Origin: Acidianus hospitalis
Lineage (GTDB): Archaea; Thermoproteota; Thermoprotei_A; Sulfolobales; Sulfolobaceae
Length of the DNA: 59,123 nt
NCBI GenBank assembly: GCA_003086435.1
Contig: QEFD01000232.1
Location: 1-59,123, forward strand
Direction of reading: 5' to 3'
Position numbers and translations under genes: made by a program
In this document: positions 37,112 through 48,364 of the stretch, one piece after another
How the letters are laid out: each line of letters opens with the position of its first letter
Numbering within the stretch: the first letter of the stretch is position 1
Notes under the pieces: model-generated
Databases searched by the model: none
What the model was told of the DNA's origin: nothing
Seen by the model: only the letters and a program-made list of their open reading frames with translations

Positions 37112-37160
37112 ATGATGACCCAAAGATAACAGAACAGTGATGTAAGTGGGCAGCCACTGA
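37112..37160 (+). ncRNA. Candidate C/D box guide sRNA
   Basis: In the gap before the RHH-like gene the order and spacing of motifs fit an archaeal C/D sRNA: C box ATGATGA (37112-37118), 11-base guide, D'-like CAGA (37130-37133, consensus CTGA), 3-base linker, C'-like GTGATGT (37137-37143), 13-base guide AAGTGGGCAGCCA and D box CTGA (37157-37160). The C and D boxes are perfect; D' and C' each deviate by one base. Targets were not identified. Confidence 0.45.
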
Positions 37161-37161
37161 T

Positions 37162-37179
37162 TTTATATACAAGTGTATA
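37162..37179 (+). promoter_or_regulatory. TATA box with overlapping inverted repeat before RHH-like gene
   Basis: TTTATATA at 37162-37169 is centred 27 bases before the ATG at 37193, so a leaderless transcript is likely. Directly on it lies the inverted repeat TATAC-AAGT-GTATA (37166-37179), a plausible binding site for a dimeric ribbon-helix-helix repressor, perhaps the product of the gene itself. Confidence 0.5.
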
Positions 37180-37192
37180 CATCACTATTAAT

Positions 37193-37756
37193 ATGGAAAA
37201 TGAAAATAATGGTAAACGTCAACCTTGTTTTATGAGAAAGGATATTTATGATGAAATAAGAAGATTAACGGAATTAAATGGCTCTTCAATATATAATTAT
37301 ACAAATGACCTACTAGCTGCATCAATACAGATGGAGAAGAACGGAGTAGATATTAAAAACGAGATAAGTACGTTTATACTCTTGTCTAAGTTAATGAACA
37401 ATTATAAAGGATTTATGATTCTTGTTCCTTTCGATTCCTTAAGAGACTCACAGATGAACCTAGAAAAATGGAAAGAGTTAGGTAAAAGTTTAATGAGTTA
37501 CGTAAGTCAATTAATGAATAACGTTGAAGTGTCATTTTTATCAATTTTACGTTTCTTTCTAAGCTTTATAGGGGACGTGAATGTCGATTATAATGGCAAA
37601 TATATTGAAAGTTTCTCTCCTTATTTTCAAGGTAGAATAATAGATTTCATAAAAAGCCTAATAGATGGAATGCTAGAGGTAAGTAATTTAAAGGCTGATG
37701 TTAGCGCAACAACTGGAATGATAAGAGTAAAATTAATTAGCAAGAATGAAAAATGA
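37193..37756 (+). CDS. Hypothetical protein with possible ribbon-helix-helix N-terminus
   Basis: A 187-aa protein. Residues 11-48 (QPCFMRKDIYDEIRRLTELNGSSIYNY then TNDLLAAS) read like a ribbon-helix-helix DNA-binding unit: a short strand followed by two helices. The remaining 135 residues are mixed helical/strand and unknown to me, with hydrophobic FLSILRFFLSFIG near 115. It sits alone, with an inverted repeat over its TATA box and an integrase remnant 100 bases downstream. It may be a Sulfolobales regulator or a leftover of an integrated element. Confidence 0.55.
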   Translation: MENENNGKRQPCFMRKDIYDEIRRLTELNGSSIYNYTNDLLAASIQMEKNGVDIKNEISTFILLSKLMNNYKGFMILVPFDSLRDSQMNLEKWKELGKSLMSYVSQLMNNVEVSFLSILRFFLSFIGDVNVDYNGKYIESFSPYFQGRIIDFIKSLIDGMLEVSNLKADVSATTGMIRVKLISKNEK

Positions 37757-37860
37757 ATATTTCTAGTGATATAATCTTCGAGATATAACATTAAATACAA
37801 TGTGCTAGCATGTAATACTTAACATTTCTAAAACATCTGCACATGTTACAATTAGGTTAG

Positions 37861-38091
37861 AGTTATAGAGTTTTCTCAGCCGGGCAATATAAGATTCGTC
37901 AAAGAGGGAAGAAGTATTATGTTTACTTAATAGAGAAGGACAAAGACGGTAACGTAAGAGAGCGTTACATTGGCCCCTTAGATAAGATAATCGAAACTTA
38001 CCTTAATGTGGGTCTGGGAGCGCTTACCAGACCCTTATGGGCCCGGAGGGATTTGAACCCTCGACCACTCGGTCTCTCACCGAGGCTATGA
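37861..38091 (+). pseudogene. Decayed SSV-type integrase N-terminal fragment, int(N), at tRNA-Met
   Basis: An open stretch without any start codon between stops at 37858 and 38089 encodes AGQYKIRQRGKKYYVYLIEKD, then DGNVRERYIGPLDKIIETYL, the conserved N-terminal core of SSV integrases. A frame change before 38037 is needed to enter the antisense tRNA-Met reading GPEGFEPSTT, the usual tRNA-derived part of int(N). It reads toward the tRNA 3' end, as expected for a scar left by tRNA-targeted integration. The int(C) half and the rest of the element are missing. It shares 37885-37984 with the remnant beside tRNA-Pro. Confidence 0.8.
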
Positions 38092-38124
38092 GCCGAGCGC
38101 TCTACCTAGCTGAGCTACGGGCCC
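38038..38124 (-). tRNA. tRNA-Met, elongator (anticodon CAT), with intron
   Basis: Minus-strand cloverleaf: acceptor GGGCCCG/CGGGCCC, anticodon stem CTCGG/CCGAG, mature loop CTCATAA, T-loop TTCAAAT, discriminator A. A 13-base intron, GCCTCGGTGAGAG, occupies 38074-38086 directly after position 37 and can form a bulge-helix-bulge for EndA. The anticodon stem lacks the three G-C pairs of initiator tRNA, so an elongator is more likely; a CAT-anticodon tRNA-Ile is the alternative. Confidence 0.88.
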
Positions 38125-38172
38125 ACTATTTTCTTTTTAATAAACAATCCTTTTTAAGACTTACGAAAAAAA

Positions 38173-39420
<1,248 letters not shown>

Positions 39421-39517
39421 ATGAGAAAATCTTGTTTTACGTAAAAAAGTTAAGTGATATCGAACGTGAAAGAACAATAAGTTTAAAGTCTATAATCTTA
39501 ACTCTCTCTAGATCTGA

Positions 39518-40213
39518 ATGTTTAAGGATAACGATTTCGTGTATATAGATTATGTTAGTAAAATTAAAGATACAGGAGAAGTAATTGATACAACAATAGA
39601 GGAGGAAGCAAAAAAGGCAAACATTTATGATCCAGAGAAGAAATACAAACCACTCCTAGTAATAATAGGGGAGCACAGAGTTCTAGAAGGATTGGAAGAG
39701 GCATTAAGGAACTTTAATGAAGGAGAGCAAAAGGAGATAGAAATTCCTCCGTCAAAGGCTTATGGAGAAAGAGATCCTTCAAAGGTTAAATTAGTATCTT
39801 TAGGAGAATTAAAGAGACAAGGCATTAATCCTAGGCCTAACATGGTAATAAGATTAGCAGAAGGTGGATATGCTACAGTAAAAAGTGTAAGCGGAGGAAG
39901 AGTAATACTTGATTTGAATCATCCATATGCTGGAAAGACTATAATTTACAATGTGAAGGTAGTTAAAGTACTTAAGGACGAGAAGGAAAAAATCCAAGCA
40001 TTAGTTGAAAGGTGGTTTGGTGAAAATAATAAAATGACATTTGAGCTTACAGAAGATAAGAAGAGCGTAAAATTCGAAGTCCCAAAGGATTACTTTCTGT
40101 TAGAAGATTTGCAGACCAGAAAGTACGTCTTAGCTAAAGACATCATAACTTTCGTGCTTCCCGAAAGTGTAGTAAGCTTTGTAGAGAACTATAATAAGGA
40201 GACTTTTAAGTAA
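39518..40213 (+). CDS. FKBP-type peptidyl-prolyl isomerase (SlyD-like)
   Basis: A 231-aa archaeal FKBP. The FKBP core is interrupted by the usual insert-in-flap chaperone domain: [56 protein letters not shown], then [22 protein letters not shown]-terminal domain of about 75 residues (from [13 protein letters not shown]) is extra, as in long-type archaeal FKBPs. Convergent with the G1P dehydrogenase gene, overlapping by eight bases. Confidence 0.93.
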   Translation: MFKDNDFVYIDYVSKIKDTGEVIDTTIEEEAKKANIYDPEKKYKPLLVIIGEHRVLEGLEEALRNFNEGEQKEIEIPPSKAYGERDPSKVKLVSLGELKRQGINPRPNMVIRLAEGGYATVKSVSGGRVILDLNHPYAGKTIIYNVKVVKVLKDEKEKIQALVERWFGENNKMTFELTEDKKSVKFEVPKDYFLLEDLQTRKYVLAKDIITFVLPESVVSFVENYNKETFK

Positions 40214-41249
40214 TAACTCCAGTGTTTCTTGCAACTTTTTCAGCAGATGCCCAGGTTAATCCTCTATCTCCAAGTATAGTATATCTTTCTGGGCGAATAG
40301 TGTGAGCAATAGTTAATGCCTTTATTATTATTTCATTTGGTACCCCTAATTGCTTTGCAGTAACTGGTGCACCTATTCTAATTAACGCTTTTCTTATCTC
40401 TTTCCATTTTATGCCATGAATATATGCCATCATTATTGTGCCTACTCCTACTAATTCGCCATGAAGTGGTCCTTCCGGATAAAGCATCTCTACTGCATGG
40501 GCAAATAAATGCTCTGAACCACTTGCGGGTCTTGTACTTCCGGCCATACCCATCGCTACTCCACTGCTTATTAATGCTTCTACTAAAAGCCTTACACCAT
40601 ATTTAAGGTCTTTATTTATAATCTTAGTACAGTTTAACGCGTGCCTAGCAGAGAGTAAGGCTAAAGAGGCAGTATAATCGCCATAATATTCCCCTCTTAA
40701 TTTAGCAGCAAGTCTCCAATCTCTTACTGCAACTATTTTTCCTACAGTATCTCCTATGCCAGCGTTAATTAGCCTCCTAGGTGCAGAGCTTAGCACGTCA
40801 ATATCTGCTATTATTGCTGTAGGTTCTTTAGCTTTCATCGATATAGGTTTTCCTAGACCCTTTATTGCAGCAAAAGGTGATGTAATGCCATCATGGGAAG
40901 GAGCAGTTGGTATACTCACAAACCTTTTATTTAATTCAAATGCTGAGAATTTCGCTACATCTATTGCTTTTCCTCCGCCAACTCCCAATATTACGTTACT
41001 CTCATGTTTTTTAGCAAATTCCTCAACTTTTCTAACTTCATCAAGGTTTGCTTCTTGAACTTCTATTACATCAGCAGGTATTTTATCTAGTATTTTACTA
41101 ACTATTAGCCTTCTTACGTTACTGCCCGTAACTATGAGGAAAGGACCAGTAAGTCCTAACTCAGAGAAGTATTCGTCTATTCGAGATATTATCCCGTTAC
41201 CGATAAAAATTCTTTCTGGTAAGCTGATTATATGCTCTCGCATTTCCAT
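40206..41249 (-). CDS. egsA: sn-Glycerol-1-phosphate dehydrogenase
   Basis: Makes sn-glycerol-1-phosphate, the backbone of archaeal membrane lipids, from DHAP. Family features: NAD(P) loop [13 protein letters not shown] near 90, [15 protein letters not shown] near 118, zinc ligands in [16 protein letters not shown] and [10 protein letters not shown]. Length 347 aa is typical. Together with the GGPP synthase at 29.7 kb it covers two lipid steps in this window, though in separate transcripts. Confidence 0.95.
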   Translation of the reverse strand: MEMREHIISLPERIFIGNGIISRIDEYFSELGLTGPFLIVTGSNVRRLIVSKILDKIPADVIEVQEANLDEVRKVEEFAKKHESNVILGVGGGKAIDVAKFSAFELNKRFVSIPTAPSHDGITSPFAAIKGLGKPISMKAKEPTAIIADIDVLSSAPRRLINAGIGDTVGKIVAVRDWRLAAKLRGEYYGDYTASLALLSARHALNCTKIINKDLKYGVRLLVEALISSGVAMGMAGSTRPASGSEHLFAHAVEMLYPEGPLHGELVGVGTIMMAYIHGIKWKEIRKALIRIGAPVTAKQLGVPNEIIIKALTIAHTIRPERYTILGDRGLTWASAEKVARNTGVIT

Positions 41250-41319
41250 ATGGTAATGTAAAGTTTTAAATATTAAAAAGTGAGTATGTTAGTTGTTAGT
41301 CTCCTTCTTGGTGAGTTAA

Positions 41320-43236
41320 GTGACAAGTAGACTTGAAATTTTAGGTGCAATATATAGTGGAATTCCAAAAGATGCAGGAATAACTAGAATAGAGTTTGAA
41401 GGACCAGAAATAGCCGTATATGTAAAAAATCCAAATTTTCTAACTAATGGTGGTGATATTATAAAGAAAATAGCTAAAGAAATAAAGAAAAGAATTGTTG
41501 TAAAGGCCGATAAAAGCGTGAGGAAAGATGAAAAGGAGGCAATAGAAATAATAAAAAACATTGTACCGAAAGAAGCAGAAATAACTGACATAAAGTTCGA
41601 CGAAGACTTAGGAGAAGTATTAATAAAAGCTAAGAAACCTGGATTAGTAATAGGAAAAGGAGGTTTAATACAACAAAGAATATTCCTTGAAACTTTCTGG
41701 AAACCAGAAATAATTAGAGAGCCACCAATAAAATCTAAGACTATAGAAAATGTCATAACTCACATATATAATGAAACAGAATATAGAGCGAAAATCTTGA
41801 AGACTTTTGGAGATAGAATACATAGAGAAGTATTATTTAAAGATAGATATGTTAGAATTACAGCATTAGGCGCTTTTCAAGAAATAGGCAGATCAGCAAT
41901 ATTAGTAGAGACTCCAGAGAGTAGAGTTTTACTTGATACTGGAGTAAATCCAAGCGTCAATTTCGGAGAAAGGATGTTTCCTAAATTAGATATAGACCAG
42001 CTTAGATTAGAAGACTTAGACGCTGTAGTAATAACTCATGCACATTTAGATCACTGCGGTATGGTTCCCTACCTATTTAAGTACGGATATGAAGGTCCGG
42101 TTTATACAACTCCGCCAACTAGGGATGTTATGGCTTTAATGCAATTAGACTTATTGGACGTTGCAGAGAAAGACGGAAGACCTTTACCTTACAGTGCAAA
42201 AGAAGTGAGAAAAGAGCTTCTTCATACAATAACATTGGATTACGAGGAAGTTACTGACATTGCACCAGATATAAGGTTAACATTCTATAATGCTGGGCAC
42301 ATTTTAGGCTCAGCGATGGTTCATTTACATATAGGCGAAGGAACTCATAACATTGTATACACTGGAGACTTCAAGTATGCAAAAACTAGGCTATTAGATA
42401 GGGCTACTAGCGAATTCCCTAAGGTTGATACACTGATTATGGAGACAACTTACGGTGCTCAAGAGCAAACTAATAGGGAGGAATCTGAAAAACAACTGAT
42501 AGATATTATAAATAATACAATAAACAGAGGAGGCAAAGTCCTTATTCCAGTCTTAGCAGTAGGGAGAGGTCAAGAAATGATGCTAGTAATAAATAACGCA
42601 TTAAAGAACAAATTAATACCAGAAGTTCCAGTATATGTGACTGGATTATTCGACGAGGTGACTGCAATACATACTGCTTATCCAGAGTGGTTAAGTAGAG
42701 AAGTTAGAGATGCAATACTTTATAGAGATGAGAATCCGTTCGTTTCGGATCAATTTAAGAGGATAGAAGGATATAGGGAAGATATTGCACAAGGAGAACC
42801 TTCCATTATTTTAGCAACATCTGGTATGCTTAACGGTGGACCTGCAGTGGAGTTCTTTAAAGCTATGGCTCCAGATTCAAAGAATTCCATAGTATTTGTA
42901 AGCTATCAGGCGGAAGGAACTTTGGGTAGAAAAGTAAGGGATGGGGCAAAAGAAGTACAAATAATCGGAAGAGATGGAAGAGTAGAAAACATACAAATTA
43001 ATATGGAGGTAAAAGCAGTTGACGGTTTCTCAGGACACTCAGATAGGAGACAACTACTAAAGTTCTTACACGACTTAACTCCTAAGCCTAAAAACATTAT
43101 TCTAGATCATGGAGAATATAATTCAATGATGGCCTTTAAGAGACTTATAGATAATCCTAAAGAGAAGGAAAGACTTGGAATTAAAGGAGCAAACATCTAC
43201 ACTCCTGCAATACTCGATAGCTTAAGAGTCGTATAA
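41320..43236 (+). CDS. fttA: aCPSF1/FttA, KH and beta-CASP ribonuclease, transcription termination factor
   Basis: A 638-aa archaeal CPSF73 homologue that ends transcription by cleaving the nascent RNA. Two N-terminal KH-like domains (about 1-145, with IGKGGLIQQ), then a metallo-beta-lactamase domain with the zinc motif THAHLDHCG near 240 and [19 protein letters not shown], and a beta-CASP domain ([32 protein letters not shown]), ending with FSGHSDR and LDHGE motifs. Starts at GTG 41320. The tRNA-Val follows 58 bases downstream. Confidence 0.95.
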   Translation: MTSRLEILGAIYSGIPKDAGITRIEFEGPEIAVYVKNPNFLTNGGDIIKKIAKEIKKRIVVKADKSVRKDEKEAIEIIKNIVPKEAEITDIKFDEDLGEVLIKAKKPGLVIGKGGLIQQRIFLETFWKPEIIREPPIKSKTIENVITHIYNETEYRAKILKTFGDRIHREVLFKDRYVRITALGAFQEIGRSAILVETPESRVLLDTGVNPSVNFGERMFPKLDIDQLRLEDLDAVVITHAHLDHCGMVPYLFKYGYEGPVYTTPPTRDVMALMQLDLLDVAEKDGRPLPYSAKEVRKELLHTITLDYEEVTDIAPDIRLTFYNAGHILGSAMVHLHIGEGTHNIVYTGDFKYAKTRLLDRATSEFPKVDTLIMETTYGAQEQTNREESEKQLIDIINNTINRGGKVLIPVLAVGRGQEMMLVINNALKNKLIPEVPVYVTGLFDEVTAIHTAYPEWLSREVRDAILYRDENPFVSDQFKRIEGYREDIAQGEPSIILATSGMLNGGPAVEFFKAMAPDSKNSIVFVSYQAEGTLGRKVRDGAKEVQIIGRDGRVENIQINMEVKAVDGFSGHSDRRQLLKFLHDLTPKPKNIILDHGEYNSMMAFKRLIDNPKEKERLGIKGANIYTPAILDSLRVV

Positions 43237-43294
43237 GATGTTGCAAGACGGATTTAATTTTTTAAACCAAAATAGCTTTTAATATCTTGTAAAG

Positions 43295-43369
<75 letters not shown>

Positions 43370-43472
43370 CTTTGAGGTTATATTATCTTTCATTCATTGT
43401 ATTTGTAAATTCAACTCAATATAGCAATAGACGTTAAATATGCAGCGCAGAATCAGACGAGGTTACTAAGAA

Positions 43473-44318
43473 TTACCTTTTTATGTTCCTAGTTTCTATT
43501 ATAACTGAAAATATTCCACTAATTATTATTAATATTCCGCCTAATAATGATATTAAAGTCGGTATTTGATGTAAAAATATAAATGCAAATAACATTGCGA
43601 ATACTGGATCTAGATAGCTTAGAATTGATGATAATTGAACACTTATTTTAGTAAGTGCATCATACCATAGGAACAATGCTAATAAAGTATTTACTAACGC
43701 GGCTATGGTAACTATTACTATATTATTTAACGTTAAATTGAATCTTAGTATTAAAAGGAAAGGCGAAGTGATTATCGTAGATATTATCGTCTGATAAAAT
43801 ACTAGCTCTTTAGAATTTACTATTCCAGTAGCCATTTTGCTAGCAACAGCTAGGAGTCCATAAAAAATTCCGCTAGCTAATGCAATTAAGGCGCCAATAC
43901 TAATATTAAGTGTTGTTGGATTAATTATTATGAAAATTCCAGTAAAGGCAATTATTATGGAGATATATCTATTTATGCCTATTCTTTCTCCTAGAAAATG
44001 CATGATAAGGATTGCGAATATTGGACCAGAGTAATAAAGCAAAATAGCCTCTGATACTTGAATAATTGACACAGCATAGAATAACAAAATCCAATTCAGT
44101 GCTAAAAATATTCCAGACAAAAAGACATATTTGTTAATAAGGTTACGCAAGTTTACCCTTTTTCTAATTACTGGTATAAGAAATATGCTTGTAATAAACA
44201 CTCTAAAGAATACAAAGACTGGCGATGGTAAATCAGAAAATATGGCAAGAATTGGAATACTTCCCCATATAGCGGTAGTTATTATCATCTCTAAAACTCC
44301 AAAATTTTTTCCTTTCAT
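43473..44318 (-). CDS. EamA/DMT family transporter
   Basis: A 281-aa protein with ten hydrophobic helices in two EamA repeats, opening with GVLEMIITTAIWGSIPILAIF and ending with the DPVFAMLFAFIFLHQIPT and LLGGILIIISGIF pattern of drug/metabolite exporters. Substrate unknown. It begins three bases after the stop of the HTH-cupin-methyltransferase gene, so the two are one transcript and the transporter may export or import a compound handled or sensed by that protein. Confidence 0.85.
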   Translation of the reverse strand: MKGKNFGVLEMIITTAIWGSIPILAIFSDLPSPVFVFFRVFITSIFLIPVIRKRVNLRNLINKYVFLSGIFLALNWILLFYAVSIIQVSEAILLYYSGPIFAILIMHFLGERIGINRYISIIIAFTGIFIIINPTTLNISIGALIALASGIFYGLLAVASKMATGIVNSKELVFYQTIISTIITSPFLLILRFNLTLNNIVIVTIAALVNTLLALFLWYDALTKISVQLSSILSYLDPVFAMLFAFIFLHQIPTLISLLGGILIIISGIFSVIIETRNIKR

Positions 44319-44321
44319 TTT

Positions 44322-45881
44322 TTACACCTTAACGAAAACTAGAACGTGAGTTCCACTTCCCATCTTTCCTTCTCCGGTAGAGTAAACCTTGTAATGAGAA
44401 ACTAATTTTAAACCCAGTGTTGAAGCCTTTGAAACAAACTTCTTTACTGAGGTCTTTTTCTCTTCTATATAAGCAATTCCAAGCATTAGGGATGTTAATT
44501 CTAAATAATAAAAGTTAAGAAAGGCTTTTTCAATATCTTTAGTGGTTACCTCATCTTTAATTTCATTCATGATTTCCAAATATGTTTTAGATAGTATACT
44601 TAGCGAGAGGTCAAGATTTTTAGCTGTATGATAAGATGAGAGGAGACTATCTCTAAACTTAGGTAATTGTATGTCTAATAAATATCCTAAATGATGTCTT
44701 ATTACATTTATTTTCCTCTCTTTTTCCGTGGAGTAATCTTTTATGAACTCATCTGATATTATTAGAATTCCTTTCTTTCTAAGTTTTTCTGTAACTATTT
44801 CAAGAAAATTATCTATATGGTGAGAAGATCCAAAAGATACAATAGCCTCAGAATCATTGGGTATTGAATCAATTACATTAAATGGCGACAATTCCTTGAA
44901 AAATCGAGAATTTTCGATACAAGTTATATTTAAATCGGGTATAATTTCCTTTAATATTCTCTCATGATACGCAGGGCCGCAGCCTATACTAACAATATTT
45001 CTAATTTTTCTTTTCTCTAATTCGTAGGCAACATATACTGCTTGTTCGGCATAGCCTGGATGAAGAGGTTCATAAATATAGTATCTTAAAACGTCTATAT
45101 TATGTTCAAAATCTGTAGTTTTAGTTATTTCGGAATTACTTACTTTATTCATTGATTCAAAAACAGCTTTAGGTAGTGTTAAGTTATCACGTAACGTTTT
45201 AAATTCAGCAGAAAGTATATCAAATACTAATCGAGTATCGTCGATTATGCTATAATTGCTTATTGCCGAAATAGCATTAGCTAATGTTTCATTTCCTATT
45301 CTTTCATAATCTTTAATTAAATCTCTATATTTTTCTATTTTTATATTCTTATTATTAATATAAATTTTTCTATTAAGATTATTAGCATTTTGTTGGTAAT
45401 ATATCATTGTAACTATTGCTTCAGCATCACCACCTAGGGCTATATAAACGTGATCTATTCCGCCGTAGAACTTAGTAACTCTTCCTTCCCAGATAAACCT
45501 TGGGCTTTCAACTGGTCCAACTATCATGGCACCTTTAATTACATGAACTATTTCAATCGGGGCTGTCTTGTGCGCTTCAGAACGTTTAACAACATTAGAG
45601 ATTAATTTAATTATATAAACTTCCCTATTACCTTCTCGTTCTATTAAACGAACCTCATATCCTTCATCCTTTATTACGATATCATATGTTATGAGTTCGC
45701 TAAATGGAACTCTTAAGGCATTTGCTATACTCCAGAGTGTAGAAATTGTTGGGCTTATCTTATTATTCTCTATCTCCCATAATGTGGACTTCGAAATTCC
45801 AGATAGTTTAGCAAGTTGAGATATACTTAATCCTTTCTTTTCTCTGAGCTCTGTTATTCTATTGCCTACTAAGTACTCCAT
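44322..45881 (-). CDS. HTH-XRE, cupin and methyltransferase-like fusion protein
   Basis: A 519-aa multidomain protein. Residues 7-62 are a Xre/Cro helix-turn-helix (ITELREKKGLSISQLAKLSG, SKSTLWEIENNKISPT). Residues about 75-160 look like a cupin sensor (IEIVHVIKGAMIVGP, GGIDHVYIALGG), as in HTH-cupin regulators. From about 290 there is a class I SAM methyltransferase pattern: VSIGCGPAYHERIL (297-310), ENS as the acidic strand end, SFGSSHHIDNF and KKGILIISDEFI. This domain order is unusual. It is cotranscribed with an EamA transporter and has an inverted repeat in its promoter, so an autoregulated sensor-enzyme is likely. Ligand and methyl acceptor are unknown. Confidence 0.7.
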   Translation of the reverse strand: MEYLVGNRITELREKKGLSISQLAKLSGISKSTLWEIENNKISPTISTLWSIANALRVPFSELITYDIVIKDEGYEVRLIEREGNREVYIIKLISNVVKRSEAHKTAPIEIVHVIKGAMIVGPVESPRFIWEGRVTKFYGGIDHVYIALGGDAEAIVTMIYYQQNANNLNRKIYINNKNIKIEKYRDLIKDYERIGNETLANAISAISNYSIIDDTRLVFDILSAEFKTLRDNLTLPKAVFESMNKVSNSEITKTTDFEHNIDVLRYYIYEPLHPGYAEQAVYVAYELEKRKIRNIVSIGCGPAYHERILKEIIPDLNITCIENSRFFKELSPFNVIDSIPNDSEAIVSFGSSHHIDNFLEIVTEKLRKKGILIISDEFIKDYSTEKERKINVIRHHLGYLLDIQLPKFRDSLLSSYHTAKNLDLSLSILSKTYLEIMNEIKDEVTTKDIEKAFLNFYYLELTSLMLGIAYIEEKKTSVKKFVSKASTLGLKLVSHYKVYSTGEGKMGSGTHVLVFVKV

Positions 45882-45884
45882 ATT

Positions 45885-45908
45885 TAAGGTTTTATATTTA
45901 GAACCTTA
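45885..45908 (-). promoter_or_regulatory. Perfect inverted repeat operator in promoter of the HTH fusion gene
   Basis: The 7-base arms TAAGGTT (45885-45891) and AACCTTA (45902-45908) are exactly complementary and separated by ten AT-rich bases. They start four bases upstream of the ATG at 45881; the outer arm reaches the TTTTTAAGG TATA-like box on the minus strand, centred about 27 bases before the ATG. This is where a Xre-type dimer would block TBP or the initiation site. Confidence 0.6.
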
Positions 45909-46281
45909 AAAAGCTAACTTTTTAGAATATGATTGCAAATTAATGTACGAGAATGTTTTATATTTAGATCAATTAAACCTAAACTTAGGAAAGCAAGAGA
46001 ATAGCGTAAATTTAAGGGAATTTTTATTTAAGAAAATGTAAATATATACTAATACTTTTAATTTCTAATATAATATGTATTGCTATCTATAAGAACTAAG
46101 AATAACCAAATTCTATCAAGTGTAATACTTGTGCTCTAACTTTATTCTCAGTCTAGAATTAAATATCATATATTAATGTATTAGATTTGAAGTCTAATAA
46201 AAAGATATTTAACATAATAATAATAAATAATGGAAAATTATGATAAAATTAACTTTAGTCTATTAGTACTTATCAATGGCC
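45909..46281. other. AT-rich intergenic region
   Basis: About 370 bases without a gene I can support. It is strongly AT-rich and contains scattered TATA-like runs. A 32-codon reading frame at 45943-46041 (plus) has no family features and no ribosome binding site. No tRNA, repeat array or clear C/D box element was seen. Confidence 0.6.
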
Positions 46282-46644
46282 TCATATTGTTAGAACTTCA
46301 TAGCCTTCTTTTATTTTTTGCAAAACGTAAAGACCTCCTACTGGCGCAAATTCGTCTACTAATCCATCTTCAATATCTTCTTTTTGCAAACCTACATTGG
46401 CCATAGCTACTTCGCATGCTACTATTTTAATACCAGCTTTCTTTGCTTCTTTTATTGCTTCTAACACGGGCTTAAACATTACTTGCCTCTTGTTTAAAGT
46501 TTCTACTGCAGGCGTAAGAAAGATAAGTTCTACGGTAAGTTGCGGATCTGCAGTTTTCATTTTAGTTGCCATGCCAATGTTTGCTAATAATTTAGCAAAA
46601 TTTTCTCTTCCGGTCATGAATACGAACAATACTTTATCATTCAT
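46282..46644 (-). CDS. DsrE/DsrF-like family protein
   Basis: A 120-aa protein of the DsrE fold: VLFVFMTGRENFAKLLANIGMATKMK at the start, then AKKAGIKIVACEVAMANVG with a single cysteine near residue 85 where DsrE-type sulfur carriers keep their active cysteine. Related proteins move sulfane sulfur in sulfur-oxidising archaea; with only one Cys and no TusA or Hdr genes nearby, this is a family inference. It has its own AT-rich promoter region of 98 bases. Confidence 0.8.
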   Translation of the reverse strand: MNDKVLFVFMTGRENFAKLLANIGMATKMKTADPQLTVELIFLTPAVETLNKRQVMFKPVLEAIKEAKKAGIKIVACEVAMANVGLQKEDIEDGLVDEFAPVGGLYVLQKIKEGYEVLTI

Positions 46645-46741
46645 AAGTGAATCAGCGTATTTTCATTTAAAAAGATATTATCATAATAAATATAATTGTG
46701 TATAAACTATAAAAAAGTCCTATCAATCAAATATTATAATT

Positions 46742-48364
46742 TCACATCCTTATGAGAACAGAAGAGTCGTATTGTGGATCAATATTTACATTTATAATCC
46801 TAAGTTTATTATCTCCTTCATTATTATTCAACGCTTCTTTTAATTCTGCAGTAGAATTTACGTCAATTGCACCTAAGAATTTTAAATCTATGTTAATCGA
46901 TGACCAGCTTCTTTTTATTGTAGGTGCATCAGAGGCCGTAGTATCAAGGTATGTGGAAGCTTTGTCATTAAATATTATTAATGTTCCTTTAGCTTCATCT
47001 TTCTTTGATTGTAATAATCCTAAGTTTCTAGTAATTGAAGGTAAGTCTGTTACTCCTAAAGCGTTTTTATCCTTAGATTGTATAACTCCCGCTATTCCTA
47101 TACCTTTGGAAATAATACTTTCTGAAGTGAACCACACTGGTTTCTCAACAGGATACCTTATCATGTCGAAAGTCACTGCAGACAAGTCTACAAAGATTTT
47201 ACTAAACTTGAAGTCCATTAGCGTCTTAACTACATCCCAAGGCCATAATCCGCTATGAGCTCTTAATTCTGGTTCCTTTTTAGATCTAAGTATTTCGTAC
47301 CTAATACCTCTATCAATTTTATCTTTAATCTTCTGCTTTAGTAATACGAGTAGCTCTTTTAGAAATAGACCAGTGTCTGCCACTATGGGTAAATGGGGCA
47401 TTATTACTTTTCCTATATCTTCGCCATCAATGTTATTATGCATTGTAAATCCCTTGAATTTCATTGACCACCCTCCTGTAGACAATTGAGTTAATCTAGT
47501 ACCTAAGAAAAGTATTGAATCGGCTTCTGCCAGAAGCTTATTGCCTATATCAGTCCCTATTATACCTAATCCTTCGCCTGCAAAAAGTTGGTGAGATGCT
47601 GGAAAACTTCCTTTGCCTTTTATTGTAGTAATTACTGGTGCATCAAGTAGTTCTGCAAGCTCTATTAATTCGTTATAAGCCCCGCTAGTTATAACACCAT
47701 ATCCAGAGACTATTACTGGAAGCTTAGAGTTTGATAAAACCTCTGCTACTTTTGCTACAGTATTCTTATCTGGTGTTCTCTTTTCAGGCTTTTGTTCTGC
47801 AGGAGACAGTGGGTAAGCCTTCATCTTGAAAAGATCTTCTGCTATTTCAACGAAGGCTGGCCTTGGTCTATTGCTTAAAGCCTCTTTATTTGCCTTCTCT
47901 ACAGTTACCGTTATTTCCTCGATACTTATTGCTCTTTCTCTCAATTTGGTAATTGGAGCTAAGGTAGAGCTTAGATCATCTGGAGTTCTTAATTCTCCTA
48001 TTCTAGCTCTACCTACGTCTCTATATGATCTTAGACTGCCTATAATTAAAAGAGGAACTGAATCAGCGTAAGCTTGTGCTATTACATCGATTCCGTTAAG
48101 TATTTCTGTGCCAGGGATCTGAATTACCACTCCCGCAGTATTATTTTCCATTGCATAAGTTTCTGCTAAAAGTAACGCGTCTCTTGAATTTAATGAAATA
48201 TCTTGCTCTATTTCGTATTCTTTCAGCCTTTCTCTTAAATTTTCGGGAAGACTAACTGTAGTAAATACTTTTTTTGTACCTATTTCTTTTAAAACGTAAG
48301 CTAAAGCTTCGTCTCCAGTCATTTCTTTTCCTACAGTTTCTTCCTTTCTTTTAGGTGTACTCAA
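46742..48364 (-). CDS. ThDP-enzyme-fold protein with degenerate active site
   Basis: A 540-aa protein with the three-domain layout of acetolactate synthase/oxalyl-CoA decarboxylase-type enzymes. Residues 60-110 align well ([34 protein letters not shown]) and the middle domain is typical ([21 protein letters not shown]). The catalytic glutamate of the Pyr domain (HEQA in relatives) is replaced around S60-R61, and the C-terminal domain lacks the GDG...N motif that binds Mg-ThDP (GVTDL and IFND are seen there). It is likely not a normal ThDP enzyme. TTG start, with CTGGTGAT upstream. Confidence 0.75.
   Translation of the reverse strand: MSTPKRKEETVGKEMTGDEALAYVLKEIGTKKVFTTVSLPENLRERLKEYEIEQDISLNSRDALLLAETYAMENNTAGVVIQIPGTEILNGIDVIAQAYADSVPLLIIGSLRSYRDVGRARIGELRTPDDLSSTLAPITKLRERAISIEEITVTVEKANKEALSNRPRPAFVEIAEDLFKMKAYPLSPAEQKPEKRTPDKNTVAKVAEVLSNSKLPVIVSGYGVITSGAYNELIELAELLDAPVITTIKGKGSFPASHQLFAGEGLGIIGTDIGNKLLAEADSILFLGTRLTQLSTGGWSMKFKGFTMHNNIDGEDIGKVIMPHLPIVADTGLFLKELLVLLKQKIKDKIDRGIRYEILRSKKEPELRAHSGLWPWDVVKTLMDFKFSKIFVDLSAVTFDMIRYPVEKPVWFTSESIISKGIGIAGVIQSKDKNALGVTDLPSITRNLGLLQSKKDEAKGTLIIFNDKASTYLDTTASDAPTIKRSWSSINIDLKFLGAIDVNSTAELKEALNNNEGDNKLRIINVNIDPQYDSSVLIRM

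Noticed and set aside
41316..41756. 146-codon minus-strand open frame opposite the KH part of fttA
   Set aside because: Hydrophobic composition is the usual by-product of the antisense of a lysine/glutamate-rich AT-rich gene.
45943..46041. 32-codon open frame in the gap before the DsrE gene
   Set aside because: Low-complexity AT-rich sequence, no ribosome binding site or well-placed TATA box, no recognisable motif.
46752..47258. 168-codon open frame opposite the ThDP-fold gene
   Set aside because: Serine/leucine-rich shadow of the real gene on the other strand, no start signals; similar shadows occur opposite dnaG, glyS and fttA.
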